NCBI RefSeq assembly: GCF_000576595.1
Contig: NZ_AWSA01000042.1
Span: 1-37,217, forward strand
Direction of reading: 5' to 3'
DNA: 37,217 nt
Origin: Intrasporangium oryzae NRRL B-24470
GTDB taxonomy: Bacteria > Actinomycetota > Actinomycetes > Actinomycetales > Dermatophilaceae
Part shown: positions 6,334 to 13,637 of the stretch, piece after piece
Position numbering within the stretch: the first letter of the stretch is position 1
Layout of the letters: every line of letters starts with the position of its first letter
Notes under the pieces: generated by a model
The model's database searches: none
Told to the model about the DNA's origin: nothing
The model's input: only the letters and a program-made list of their open reading frames with translations
Made by a program: the position numbers and the translations under genes

Positions 6334-8895
6334 TCAGGCCCGCGCGTCGCGCTCCTGGGCGAGCAGGGCCCGGGCGATCGTGTCGCGGTTCTCGGCGACC
6401 GTGCGCACGAGGCCCGCGGCTGCATCGCGGTGCTCGGCCAGCCACGCGTCCGAGGCGTCCTTGAGCTCCTGGCTCGCGAGGCCGAACGGGTAGAACCCGC
6501 CGACGACCCGCTCTCCGATGGCGACGCTGCGGTCCGCCCACGCGTCGACGAGCATGGCGTGGTACTTGGCCACGTAGGGCTCGAGGAGCGTGAGGTCGGT
6601 GCTGCGGCGGAAGCCGGCGCTGACGGCCTCGACCATCTGGTTGGACAGCGTGTTGGCCTCGACGGCCTTGGCCCACGCGTCGGCCTTGGCCTCGGCGGTC
6701 GGCCGGGCCGCGAGCGCCTGGGCGGCGCGCTCCTTGCCCGTGGCGGTCGGGTCGCGGTCGAGCTCGGCCCGGATCTCCGCGTCGTCCGCGGCGCCGATCG
6801 CCGCGAGCGCCTGGATGAACGTCCATCGCAGTTCGGTGTCGACGGTGAGGCCGGGCAGGCTCTCCTCGCCCGAGAGGAGGGCGCGGAGCCGTGGCTCCTC
6901 GGCCCGGTCGCTCGTGCTCGCGGCCCAGGCCTCGACGAGCTGGAACTGGGCGTCGCTGCCGGCCTCGGCCGCCTCGGCCAGGGACCGGAGCGACGTCGCG
7001 AGGAGCGCGGAGGTCTCCGCCCGGTGGCCGGGCGCGGTGTAGAGGCGCGTCGCAGTCGTCATCTGGCTGATGAGGACACGAAGCAGCGTCGAGTCGCGCT
7101 CGCCGGGCAGGGACTCGAGGACGAACCGGACGAAGTCGCGGGCCGACATCTCCGCGTCGCGCGTCATGTCCCAGGTGGCCCCGAGGACGAGCGAGCGCGG
7201 CAGGGAGTCCTGGAACCCGCGCGGGTGCGAGAGCGCCGTCGCGAGCGACCGCTCGTCGAGGCGGATCTTCGCGTAGGCGAGGTCGTCGTCGTTGAGCAGG
7301 AGCAGGTCGGGCTGGGCCACGCCGACGAGCTCCTCGATCGGGGTGCGCTCACCGGCGATGTCGACCTCGTGGTAGCCGATCCGCTCGAGCGCCTCACCCT
7401 TGACGGCGTAGAGGCCGACGCCGAGGCGGTGCGGGCGGAGCGTCGGGTGCTCGTCGGACGCCGACTGCGTGATGGCGAACGACGTGTAGGTGCCGTCCGC
7501 GCCCACCTCGAACTCCGGCCGGAGGGTGTTGACGCCGGCGGTCTCGAGCCAGAGCTTCGACCAGTCGCCGAGCTGGCGGCCCGAGGCCGACTCGAGCTCT
7601 CCGAGCAGGTCCGCGAGGGTCGTGTTGCCCCAGGCGTGCTTGCGGAAGTACTCGCGCAGCGCCACGACGAAGGGCTCGCGGCCGACGTAGGCAACGAGCT
7701 GCTTGAGCACCGAGGCGCCCTTGGCGTAGGTGATGCCGTCGAAGTTGACCTCGACGTCCTCGAGGTGTCGCATGTCGGCGGCGATCGGGTGTGTGGAGGA
7801 GAGCTGGTCCTGCGTGTAGGCCCACGCCTTCTCGGAGGTGCCGAACGTCGTCCAGGCGCTCTTCCACTCGGTCGCCTCGGCCTGGCACGTGGTCGAGGCC
7901 CACTCGGCGAACGACTCGTTGAGCCAGAGGTCGTCCCACCACTTCATCGTCACGAGGTTGCCGAACCACATGTGGGCCAGCTCGTGCAGGATCGTCAGGG
8001 CGCGGCGCTCGACCTTTGCCTCGGAGACCTTGGAGCGGAAGACGTAGACCTCGGTGAAGGTCACCGCGCCGGCGTTCTCCATCGCGCCCATGTTGTACTC
8101 CGGCGTGAAGATCTGGTCGTACTTCTCGAACGGGTACGGCTGGTCGAACTCGGCCTCGAAGAACGCGAAGCCCTTCTTGGTGCAGTCGAAGATGTTGTCG
8201 GCGTCGAGGTACTGCGTCAGCGACTTGCGGCAGAACACCCCGAGCGGGACGACCCCGCCTCGCGTCTCGACCTCGTCGCGGACCTCGTCGTAGGGGCCCG
8301 CGATGAGGGCGGTGATGTAGGAGGAGATCCGGCCGGTGGGCTCGAAGGACCACCTCGCCTTCTCCACGCCGTCCGCGACGCCCGCCGGGACCGGTTCGGG
8401 CGTGGGGGAGTTGGAGACGACCTTCCAGTGCGCGGGAGCCGTCACCGTGAAGCGGAAGGACGCCTTGAGGTCCGGCTGCTCGAACACGGCATACATGCGC
8501 CGGGAGTCGGGGACCTCGAACTGGGTGTAGAGGTAGACCTCGTTGTCGACCGGGTCGACGAAGCGGTGCAGGCCCTCACCGGTGTTGGTGTAGCGGCCCG
8601 TCGCGTCGACGGTCAGCTCGTTGTCGGCCGCGAGGCCCGGCAGGGCGATGCGGTGGTCGGCGAAGACGACGGCCGGGTCGAGCTCGACCCCGTTGAGCGT
8701 GACGGCCTGCACCGAGTCGGCGATGAGGTCGATGAAGGTGTCGGCGCCCGGCTCGGAGCACGTGAAGCGAACGGTGGTCACCGTCCGGAAGGTCTCCGGG
8801 CCCGTCGTGAGGTCGAGTCGGACGTCATAGCTGTCGACGCGCAGGATGCTCGCGCGGGTCGCGGCCTCGTCGCGGGTCAGGTTCTTGCCAGGCAC
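6334..8895 (-). CDS. pepN: Aminopeptidase N (M1 family zinc metallopeptidase)
   Basis: An 853-residue cytoplasmic M1 aminopeptidase that removes N-terminal residues from peptides and probably completes turnover of peptides made by proteases such as Clp. The substrate-anchoring GAMEN motif is at 270-274. The zinc site HELAH is at 304-308, with the third ligand Glu327 in NESFAEW. The large C-terminal helical domain is the actinobacterial type (TIGR02412-like). The GTG at 8895 is chosen because AGGAGG sits eight bases upstream. It is divergent from rpiB across a 231-base gap where I see no clear operator. Octamer copy 8487-8494 encodes Tyr135-Ala136. Confidence 0.95.
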   Translation of the reverse strand: MPGKNLTRDEAATRASILRVDSYDVRLDLTTGPETFRTVTTVRFTCSEPGADTFIDLIADSVQAVTLNGVELDPAVVFADHRIALPGLAADNELTVDATGRYTNTGEGLHRFVDPVDNEVYLYTQFEVPDSRRMYAVFEQPDLKASFRFTVTAPAHWKVVSNSPTPEPVPAGVADGVEKARWSFEPTGRISSYITALIAGPYDEVRDEVETRGGVVPLGVFCRKSLTQYLDADNIFDCTKKGFAFFEAEFDQPYPFEKYDQIFTPEYNMGAMENAGAVTFTEVYVFRSKVSEAKVERRALTILHELAHMWFGNLVTMKWWDDLWLNESFAEWASTTCQAEATEWKSAWTTFGTSEKAWAYTQDQLSSTHPIAADMRHLEDVEVNFDGITYAKGASVLKQLVAYVGREPFVVALREYFRKHAWGNTTLADLLGELESASGRQLGDWSKLWLETAGVNTLRPEFEVGADGTYTSFAITQSASDEHPTLRPHRLGVGLYAVKGEALERIGYHEVDIAGERTPIEELVGVAQPDLLLLNDDDLAYAKIRLDERSLATALSHPRGFQDSLPRSLVLGATWDMTRDAEMSARDFVRFVLESLPGERDSTLLRVLISQMTTATRLYTAPGHRAETSALLATSLRSLAEAAEAGSDAQFQLVEAWAASTSDRAEEPRLRALLSGEESLPGLTVDTELRWTFIQALAAIGAADDAEIRAELDRDPTATGKERAAQALAARPTAEAKADAWAKAVEANTLSNQMVEAVSAGFRRSTDLTLLEPYVAKYHAMLVDAWADRSVAIGERVVGGFYPFGLASQELKDASDAWLAEHRDAAAGLVRTVAENRDTIARALLAQERDARA

Positions 8896-9126
8896 GGATG
8901 GGCCTCCTAGATGGCGGTGTGGGGGCTGCGACGCAGCGTCCATCGTGTGGACGGCCCCGTCGCGGGTGACATCCTCGCACGAGCCGCCCCGCCGTCGGCC
9001 ACCGCGTTTCGGGTCGGCCCAGGGTGGAATGATGGAGTTTGGGCGTCTCGGAGCTGCCCGCTCCTGGCACGACCTGGCACCACCCTCGAGACCCCCATCA
9101 CGACCCCGACGCAACCAAGGACGGAC

Positions 9127-9609
9127 ATGCGCATCCACATCGGCGGCGACCACGCGGCATACGACCTCCAGCAGGCGCTGATCACCCACCTCCGCGAGGC
9201 CGGCCACGAGGTCGTCAACCACGGCCCCGTCGACTACGACGCGGAGGACGACTACCCCGTCTTCGTCCTGCGGGCCGCCGAGGCGGTCGCCGGCGACGAG
9301 GGCTCCCTCGGTGTGGTCCTCGGGGGGTCCGGCAACGGCGAGCAGATGGCCGCCAACAAGGTCGTCGGGATCCGTGCGGCGCTCGCCTACTCGGCCGAGC
9401 TCGCGACCCTCGCGCGGGAGCACAACAACGCCCAGGTCGTCTCCATCGGCGCCCGCTTCACGAGCGAGGACGTGGCCAAGGAGATCGTCGACACGTTCGT
9501 CTCGACCGGTTTCTCGGAAGTGGAGCGCCACAGCCGCCGCGTGGGTATGGTGACGGCGTACGAGGCGACGCGGAAGCTGCCGGATCTGCCGCACACGCCG
9601 GGCTCGTGA
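9127..9609 (+). CDS. rpiB: Ribose-5-phosphate isomerase B
   Basis: A 160-residue RpiB/LacAB-family sugar-phosphate isomerase interconverting ribose 5-phosphate and ribulose 5-phosphate in the pentose phosphate pathway. It matches the mycobacterial form closely: GGDHAAYDL at 6-14, DYDAEDDYP at 36-44, the GGSGNGEQ loop at 66-73 with Glu72 at the catalytic base position (the Glu type rather than the Cys type), and AREHNNAQ at 96-103. AAGGA lies a few bases before the ATG. The octamer copy at 9155-9162 is read here as Ala-Ala-Tyr with a rare GCA codon, one of the few copies not read as Tyr-Ala. Confidence 0.95.
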   Translation: MRIHIGGDHAAYDLQQALITHLREAGHEVVNHGPVDYDAEDDYPVFVLRAAEAVAGDEGSLGVVLGGSGNGEQMAANKVVGIRAALAYSAELATLAREHNNAQVVSIGARFTSEDVAKEIVDTFVSTGFSEVERHSRRVGMVTAYEATRKLPDLPHTPGS

Positions 9610-9675
9610 TCCGACGGATCCCCGCAGCCCCATCGCCGGCTTCCTCGATCGGCTAAAGGGGGGTAGGAACAGCGC

Positions 9676-10791
9676 GTGGCCATCATCGAGACCATCGCCG
9701 CGCGCCGGTCCCGTGGCGTGGCCGGTCCGATCAGGCGGCTGCGGCTCCTGGCGCCGTCGTTCTCCCGCGCGCCGTGGCTCATCGTCACGGGTTTCCTGCT
9801 GCTCGCCGGGCTCGCGAGCCTCGCAATCATCCACTGGCCGCTGCAGGTGCCGTGGGGCGTCTTCACCTTCCTCTGCGTGGCGGCCGGCCTCTTCCTTGAG
9901 CCGCGGCCCCTCCTCGTCGTCTTCGTCGGGATGTTCCTCGCGATGTCGTTCCTCGGCGCCTACCTCGGGTCGGCGAAACCGGCGACGATCGGTGCCGAGG
10001 CGGTGACCCTGGCGACGATGGGGCTGATGTTCTGGCTCGCCAGCGCCCGGGCGCAGGTCGGGGTCATCGGCGTGAGCGGCGAGTCGATGCTCGTCGACAT
10101 GCGTGACCGGCTTCGCGCCCAGGGCGAGCTGCCCGAGCTGCCACCCTCGTGGTGCGCCGAGACCGCCCTCGAGTCGGCCTACGGCGACGGTTTCGCCGGC
10201 GACTTCGTCGTCGCGAGCCGGTCCACCGACGGGCGCACCCTCGAGGTGGCGATCGTCGACGTCTCCGGGAAGGGGCGCACGGCCGGCACCCGGTCGCTGC
10301 TCCTGTCGGGGGCGCTCGGCGGGCTGCTCGGCGAGCTGAGCGAGCACGGGTTCCTCGCCTCCGCCAACAACCACCTCCTGCGGCTGCGCTGGCCGGAGGG
10401 TTTCGCGAGCGCCGTCCATGTCGCCATCAACCTCGAGACCGGCGACTTCAGCATCGGCTACGCCGGCCACCCGGCGGCCGCCCAGTTCGCGGCCGGGTCC
10501 GGGCGGTGGAAGATGCTCTCCGGCGGCAGGGGCCCCCTGCTCGGCGTCATCGAGAACGCCGAGTTCCCGCGCCAGTACGGCACGATCCGCCGTGGCGACG
10601 CGATCGTCCTCTACAGCGACGGGGTCATCGAGGCCCGTGACCGGACGCTCGTCGACGGGATCGACCGGATGCTCGGGCGGGCCGAGTCGTTCGTGACGAC
10701 CGGCTTCGAGGGCCTGGCCCAGCGACTCTGCGACCATGCCGCCGCCGGCCACGGAGACGACCGGGCCGTCGTCACGATCTGGCGGCGCTGA
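9676..10791 (+). CDS. Membrane-anchored SpoIIE/RsbU-type PP2C phosphatase
   Basis: A 371-residue serine phosphatase. Residues about 33-125 hold roughly four membrane helices. A linker follows, then a PP2C/SpoIIE domain from about 155 to the end. Metal-site features include VAIVDVSGKG with Asp195, the SIGYAGHPAA segment, VLYSDGVIEA and the terminal HGDDRAVVTIW with Asp361/362. Such proteins usually dephosphorylate STAS-domain anti-anti-sigma factors and so activate an alternative sigma factor. No partner switch genes are in the window. The GTG at 9676 is preceded by a GGGGGG/TAGGA-rich ribosome site. It follows rpiB by 66 bases and may be read through from it. Confidence 0.88.
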   Translation: MAIIETIAARRSRGVAGPIRRLRLLAPSFSRAPWLIVTGFLLLAGLASLAIIHWPLQVPWGVFTFLCVAAGLFLEPRPLLVVFVGMFLAMSFLGAYLGSAKPATIGAEAVTLATMGLMFWLASARAQVGVIGVSGESMLVDMRDRLRAQGELPELPPSWCAETALESAYGDGFAGDFVVASRSTDGRTLEVAIVDVSGKGRTAGTRSLLLSGALGGLLGELSEHGFLASANNHLLRLRWPEGFASAVHVAINLETGDFSIGYAGHPAAAQFAAGSGRWKMLSGGRGPLLGVIENAEFPRQYGTIRRGDAIVLYSDGVIEARDRTLVDGIDRMLGRAESFVTTGFEGLAQRLCDHAAAGHGDDRAVVTIWRR

Positions 10792-10879
10792 GCCGACCGG
10801 ACCGGCGACCGCGCCCGGGTGACCTGCCGGCCCCGCGGCATACGGACAGGTCCTCCGCGCGTCCTGCCCGGTACGACGA

Positions 10880-10907
10880 GAGGGCGGCGATCGAGGTCAC
10901 CGCCCTC
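10880..10907. terminator. Hairpin between the phosphatase and antitoxin-like genes
   Basis: GAGGGCGG (10880-10887) pairs perfectly with 10900-10907 across a 12-base loop. It lies between convergent genes, 16 bases beyond the minus-strand stop, and may serve both. Confidence 0.6.
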
Positions 10908-10922
10908 CGCGTCGACGGGGGA

Positions 10923-11126
10923 TCAGGGGATGTCGTCGTTCTGTCCGTCGAGACCGTCGAGGGCGTCCTTCGCGGCCTGCTGGCCCTGGTCGACCTTGTC
11001 GGCGTACTGGCCACCGGTCTTCTCGTCGACCATGTCGCCGGCCTTGTCGATTCCCTCACCGACCTTGTCGCCCTGCGAGTCGATCAAACCGGACACCTTG
11101 TTCTTGATGTCGTCGAACATACTCAT
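10923..11126 (-). CDS. MT0933-type antitoxin-like small protein
   Basis: A 67-residue acidic, Asp/Lys/Gly-rich protein. The segment GIDKAGDMVDEKTGGQYADKVDQGQQAAKDAL matches the family annotated as MT0933-like antitoxin (PF14013 as I recall), after the Mycobacterium tuberculosis protein paired with a putative toxin. Here both neighbours are other functions and no toxin gene lies alongside, so an actual antitoxin role is doubtful; many actinobacteria carry such orphan copies. Two in-frame ATGs (11126 and 11120) are possible; GAGAGG lies just upstream and favours the first. Confidence 0.8.
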   Translation of the reverse strand: MSMFDDIKNKVSGLIDSQGDKVGEGIDKAGDMVDEKTGGQYADKVDQGQQAAKDALDGLDGQNDDIP

Positions 11127-11279
11127 ACGAGTGCCTCTCGGTCTGGGGCGTCGCTGCTGACCCCCGTCTTTCCAATGTAGCCACGGTCGGCGGTCCGCGG
11201 CAGGGCAGCTCAGGGCGCCCCGGCGCGCCCCCGACGCGCCCCCCGACGCGCTGCGACGGGGCCCGGTCCCCAGCCTCAC

Positions 11280-11285
11280 TACGAT
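11280..11285 (+). promoter_or_regulatory. -10 box for a leaderless start (TACGAT)
   Basis: TACGAT lies six bases before the GTG of trmB with no Shine-Dalgarno sequence in between. This is the leaderless arrangement. Confidence 0.5.
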
Positions 11286-11291
11286 GCGGTC

Positions 11292-12080
11292 GTGACCGAG
11301 GAGACCGAGAACCCCGTCCCCGCTGCCGGTGAGGGCCGCCCCGACGAGAGCGCGCCGGACGGTGCCCGCACGCCCGTCCCACCCGGCCGGACAGCTTCGG
11401 CTACACCCATCACGCTGCCCGATGGCCGAGCGCCGAAACGGGTCCGCAGCTTCGTCCGGCGCGGACGACTGTCGGCGCTCACGCTCGAGCGGCTCGAGAC
11501 GCTCGGGCCCGAGCGGGCGCTTCCCGAGGGGCCCTTCGACCCCGCCGCGGCCTTCGGGCGCCGTGCCCCGCTCGTCCTCGAGATCGGCTGCGGCCACGGC
11601 CACGCCGCCATCGCGTATGCCGCTGCCTTTCCCGAGCACGACATCCTCGCCATGGACGTCCACACCCCCGGCCTGGCCCGGATGCTCGCCGAGGCGGAGG
11701 CCGCGGGCGTGCCCAACCTGCGCATCGAGCAGGGCGACGCCGTCGTGTTCCTCGAGGAGCGTGTCGCCGACGCGACGTTCGACGCGATCCACCTGTTCTT
11801 CCCCGACCCGTGGCGCAAGAAGAAGCACACGAAGCGCCGCTTCGTCAGCCCGACGAACCTCGACCTGCTCGCCCGGGTGCTCCGCCCTGGCGGACATGTG
11901 CTCGTCGCGACCGACCAGGACTTCTATGCCGCGCACGTCCTCGGGGAGGTCGCCGCGCATCCGCGGTTCACGGCACGACGGATCGAGCGCCCCTCCTGGC
12001 GGCCGGGGGAGGGCTTCGAGGCCAAGGGCATCGCGGCCGGCCGCACGATCAACGAGCTCCGGCTGGACCTGGTCGGCTGA
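11292..12080 (+). CDS. trmB: tRNA (guanine-N7-)-methyltransferase
   Basis: A 262-residue class I SAM-dependent enzyme making m7G46 in the variable loop of many tRNAs. An approximately 50-residue Pro/Ala/Thr-rich N-terminal extension precedes the fold, as in other actinobacterial TrmB proteins. The SAM site EIGCGHGHA, the MDVHTPG strand end and the diagnostic FFPDPWRKKKHTKRR motif are all present, along with the C-terminal INELRLDL. The GTG at 11292 follows a -10-like box by six bases. Octamer copy 11615 encodes Tyr-Ala next to the SAM motif. The gene is followed at 12167 by a tRNA-Pro gene on the other strand, which may be chance. Confidence 0.93.
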   Translation: MTEETENPVPAAGEGRPDESAPDGARTPVPPGRTASATPITLPDGRAPKRVRSFVRRGRLSALTLERLETLGPERALPEGPFDPAAAFGRRAPLVLEIGCGHGHAAIAYAAAFPEHDILAMDVHTPGLARMLAEAEAAGVPNLRIEQGDAVVFLEERVADATFDAIHLFFPDPWRKKKHTKRRFVSPTNLDLLARVLRPGGHVLVATDQDFYAAHVLGEVAAHPRFTARRIERPSWRPGEGFEAKGIAAGRTINELRLDLVG

Positions 12081-12114
12081 GACTGGGCATCCGATGGCTC
12101 GCGCCGAAAGGCCT

Positions 12115-12156
12115 GAGGCGCCGCGGAGCCCGACATCGTCGACCCAACGGCGCCTC
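12115..12156. terminator. Hairpin between trmB and tRNA-Pro
   Basis: GAGGCGCCG (12115-12123) is complementary to CGGCGCCTC (12148-12156), with a 24-base loop. It lies past the 3' ends of both trmB and the minus-strand tRNA-Pro, so it may terminate either. Confidence 0.45.
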
Positions 12157-12166
12157 CGGACGACGG

Positions 12167-12240
12167 TCGGGGCAACAGGATTTGAACCTGCGACCTTCCG
12201 CTCCCAAAGCGGACGCGCTACCAAACTGCGCCATGCCCCG
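12167..12240 (-). tRNA. tRNA-Pro (anticodon UGG)
   Basis: A 74-base cloverleaf on the minus strand. The acceptor stem CGGGGCA pairs with TGCCCCG, followed by discriminator A at 12167; CCA is not encoded. The anticodon stem TCCGC/GCGGA holds the loop TTTGGGA, giving anticodon UGG with G37. The T arm carries GGTTCAAATCC. This tRNA reads CCA and wobble proline codons. Confidence 0.95.
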
Positions 12241-12385
12241 TCGTGGACCGGCCCGCTCCGCGCAACTCCTCACGGGTGGAGGCGTTGCGATTTCTGGATC
12301 AGCGGGCGCGACCAGTAGGCTAGCGCCTCGGACAGCCGGTCCGGACACGACACCCATCTCGGGGCGTGTCGGCACGGCCGTCCTT

Positions 12386-12456
12386 GCGGGTGTAGCTCAA
12401 TGGTAGAGCCCCAGTCTTCCAAACTGGCTACGCGAGTTCGATTCTCGTCACCCGCT
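12386..12456 (+). tRNA. tRNA-Gly (anticodon UCC)
   Basis: A 71-base cloverleaf. The acceptor stem GCGGGTG pairs with CACCCGC, with discriminator T at 12456; CCA is not encoded. The anticodon stem CCAGT/ACTGG holds the loop CTTCCAA, giving UCC (reads GGA/GGG). The T arm contains GTTCGATTC. The D arm is short (AGCTCAATGGTAGAGC), as usual for glycine tRNAs. Confidence 0.95.
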
Positions 12457-12461
12457 CAACC

Positions 12462-12489
12462 GGCCGCCGCACGCACCAGTGCGGCGGCC
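12462..12489 (+). terminator. Terminator after tRNA-Gly
   Basis: GGCCGCCGCAC (12462-12472) pairs perfectly with 12479-12489, an 11-bp stem with a six-base loop. A modestly T-rich stretch follows, five bases after the tRNA end. Confidence 0.75.
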
Positions 12490-12545
12490 TTCGTCGTCCT
12501 CCGGGGCGGGTCGAAACCGGCTTGTCCGTCCCGGCCCCTCCGACC

Positions 12546-12551
12546 TACGTT
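12546..12551 (+). promoter_or_regulatory. -10 box for a leaderless start (TACGTT)
   Basis: TACGTT precedes the ATG of the DUF2087 gene by six bases. A GAGGG in the spacer is too close to act as a normal ribosome site, so a leaderless mRNA is the better reading. Confidence 0.45.
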
Positions 12552-12557
12552 CGAGGG

Positions 12558-12854
12558 ATGTTCCGACCCGACCTGCAGGACGCCCTGCGCGACCGCGACG
12601 CCGTCCTCCGCTCGTTCCTCGACGAGGACGGCAGCCTGCGCAGCATCCCGACCAAGATCCGTAAGCGCCTCGTCGTCCTCGACCACCTCGCGCAGGAGTT
12701 CGAGCCCGGCGAGAGGTACGACGAGACCGCGGTCAACAACCGTCTGCGTGCCTTCCACCCCGACATCGCCGCGCCGCGCCGCTACCTCGTCGAGGAGGGG
12801 TTCCTCGACCGCGCCGACGGCTTCTACTGGCGCGCCGGCGGGACCGTCGCCTGA
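12558..12854 (+). CDS. DUF2087 domain protein
   Basis: A 98-residue stand-alone DUF2087 protein. The family pattern is complete: IPTKIRKRLVVLDHLAQEFEPGERYDE, then VNNRLRAFHPDIAAPRRYLVEEGFL, and a terminal GFYWR. In other bacteria this domain is often fused C-terminally to ArsR- or GNAT-type domains and probably forms a small winged-helix-like unit that may bind nucleic acid or protein; its function is not established. It is convergent with the next membrane-protein gene. A perfect octamer palindrome lies between the two stops. Confidence 0.88.
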   Translation: MFRPDLQDALRDRDAVLRSFLDEDGSLRSIPTKIRKRLVVLDHLAQEFEPGERYDETAVNNRLRAFHPDIAAPRRYLVEEGFLDRADGFYWRAGGTVA

Positions 12855-12882
12855 GCGAGCGTCGGCGCTACAGCCGGCTCAA

Positions 12883-12902
12883 CGGCATACGCGCGTATGC
12901 CG
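12883..12902. repeat. Perfect 20-bp palindrome of two opposed octamers
   Basis: CGGCATACGCGCGTATGCCG is self-complementary over 20 bases and consists of one CGGCATAC, GCGC and one GTATGCCG. It lies between the convergent stops of the DUF2087 gene and the minus-strand membrane protein gene. The right half continues as the longer repeat GTATGCCGCTGGGCCCGGTC (12895-12914), which runs into that gene's stop codon. Confidence 0.85.
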
Positions 12903-12912
12903 CTGGGCCCGG

Positions 12913-13428
12913 TCAGCGGAAGCCGAGCGACTCGCTCAGCCAGCTCTCGGCCCCCTCGGCCTCGAGGCCGCGTTCCGTCGCGGCCGCGGTCCGCGCGGAG
13001 GGCCAGGCGTGGACGAGGAAGAGGGCGAGCGAGCCCGGCAGGGCGATGAGCAGGGGCAGCCACGAGTGAGGCTCGAAGGCGAAGGAGACGGCGAACGCGA
13101 CGAGCACCGGAGCCTCCGCGAGCGCCGTCCGGAGCGTCGTCGTCGAGGTGAAGTAGCGCAGGCTCGTCACCTCGGCGTTCTCCCGCGGCAGGCCGGTCGG
13201 CAACGCCGGCACGGTGTAGCCGACGAAGGTGATGAGCAGGGCCGAGGCGACGAGCGACAGGACGACGATCCCGGTCGCGATCCATGAGGGAAGGGGCGCG
13301 GACGGGTCCACGATGATCCGCACCGCGGTGATCATGAGCGCGCCCATCCCGACGACGATGCTCACCATCTGGATCGGACGCAGGGTGGCGGCGGGGGAGT
13401 GGGACGGCTGGCTCGGCGGCTCGCTCAT
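12913..13428 (-). CDS. Small integral membrane protein of unknown function
   Basis: A 171-residue membrane protein I cannot assign to a characterised family. A short Ser/Pro-rich cytoplasmic start (MSEPPSQPSHSPA) is followed by about four hydrophobic helices: near 20-40 and 48-72, then two between about 108 and 145 flanking a short charged turn. The C-terminal tail is soluble and acidic. The ATG at 13428 lies six bases after a TATGCT -10 box on the minus strand, so the message may be leaderless. It is divergent from tig. Confidence 0.75.
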   Translation of the reverse strand: MSEPPSQPSHSPAATLRPIQMVSIVVGMGALMITAVRIIVDPSAPLPSWIATGIVVLSLVASALLITFVGYTVPALPTGLPRENAEVTSLRYFTSTTTLRTALAEAPVLVAFAVSFAFEPHSWLPLLIALPGSLALFLVHAWPSARTAAATERGLEAEGAESWLSESLGFR

Positions 13429-13434
13429 GGCCCG

Positions 13435-13440
13435 AGCATA
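13435..13440 (-). promoter_or_regulatory. -10 box for a leaderless start (TATGCT)
   Basis: On the minus strand TATGCT, a good TANNNT match, is followed by six bases and the ATG at 13428. No ribosome-binding site is present. Confidence 0.5.
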
Positions 13441-13470
13441 GGGTCGGCCGACCGAGCCGAAGGCGCCGCA

Positions 13471-13500
13471 TTTAACCATCTGGGCTGTGCCCGATAGCAT
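13471..13500 (+). promoter_or_regulatory. tig: Possible sigma-70-type promoter for tig
   Basis: TAGCAT at 13495-13500 fits the -10 motif. A weak TTTAAC at 13471-13476 sits at 18-base spacing where a -35 box would be. This is the only AT-rich part of the 209-base gap before tig and implies an untranslated leader of about 130 bases. Confidence 0.45.
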
Positions 13501-13637
13501 GGTGAGTCGGTGCGCCGTGCCCACCGCGCGGCCCGCCCTCTCGCGGGGGCCCGCACGGGGAACGGCGCGAGACGACCACAGCCGGCCGCGGCCCGCGGCC
13601 CGACTTCCACACGACCACGTCAAATGGAGTACCCGCA

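Noticed and set aside
12167-12456. tRNA pair considered as integration (att) sites
   Set aside because: No integrase, no direct repeat of a tRNA 3' end and no foreign-looking genes lie beside them.
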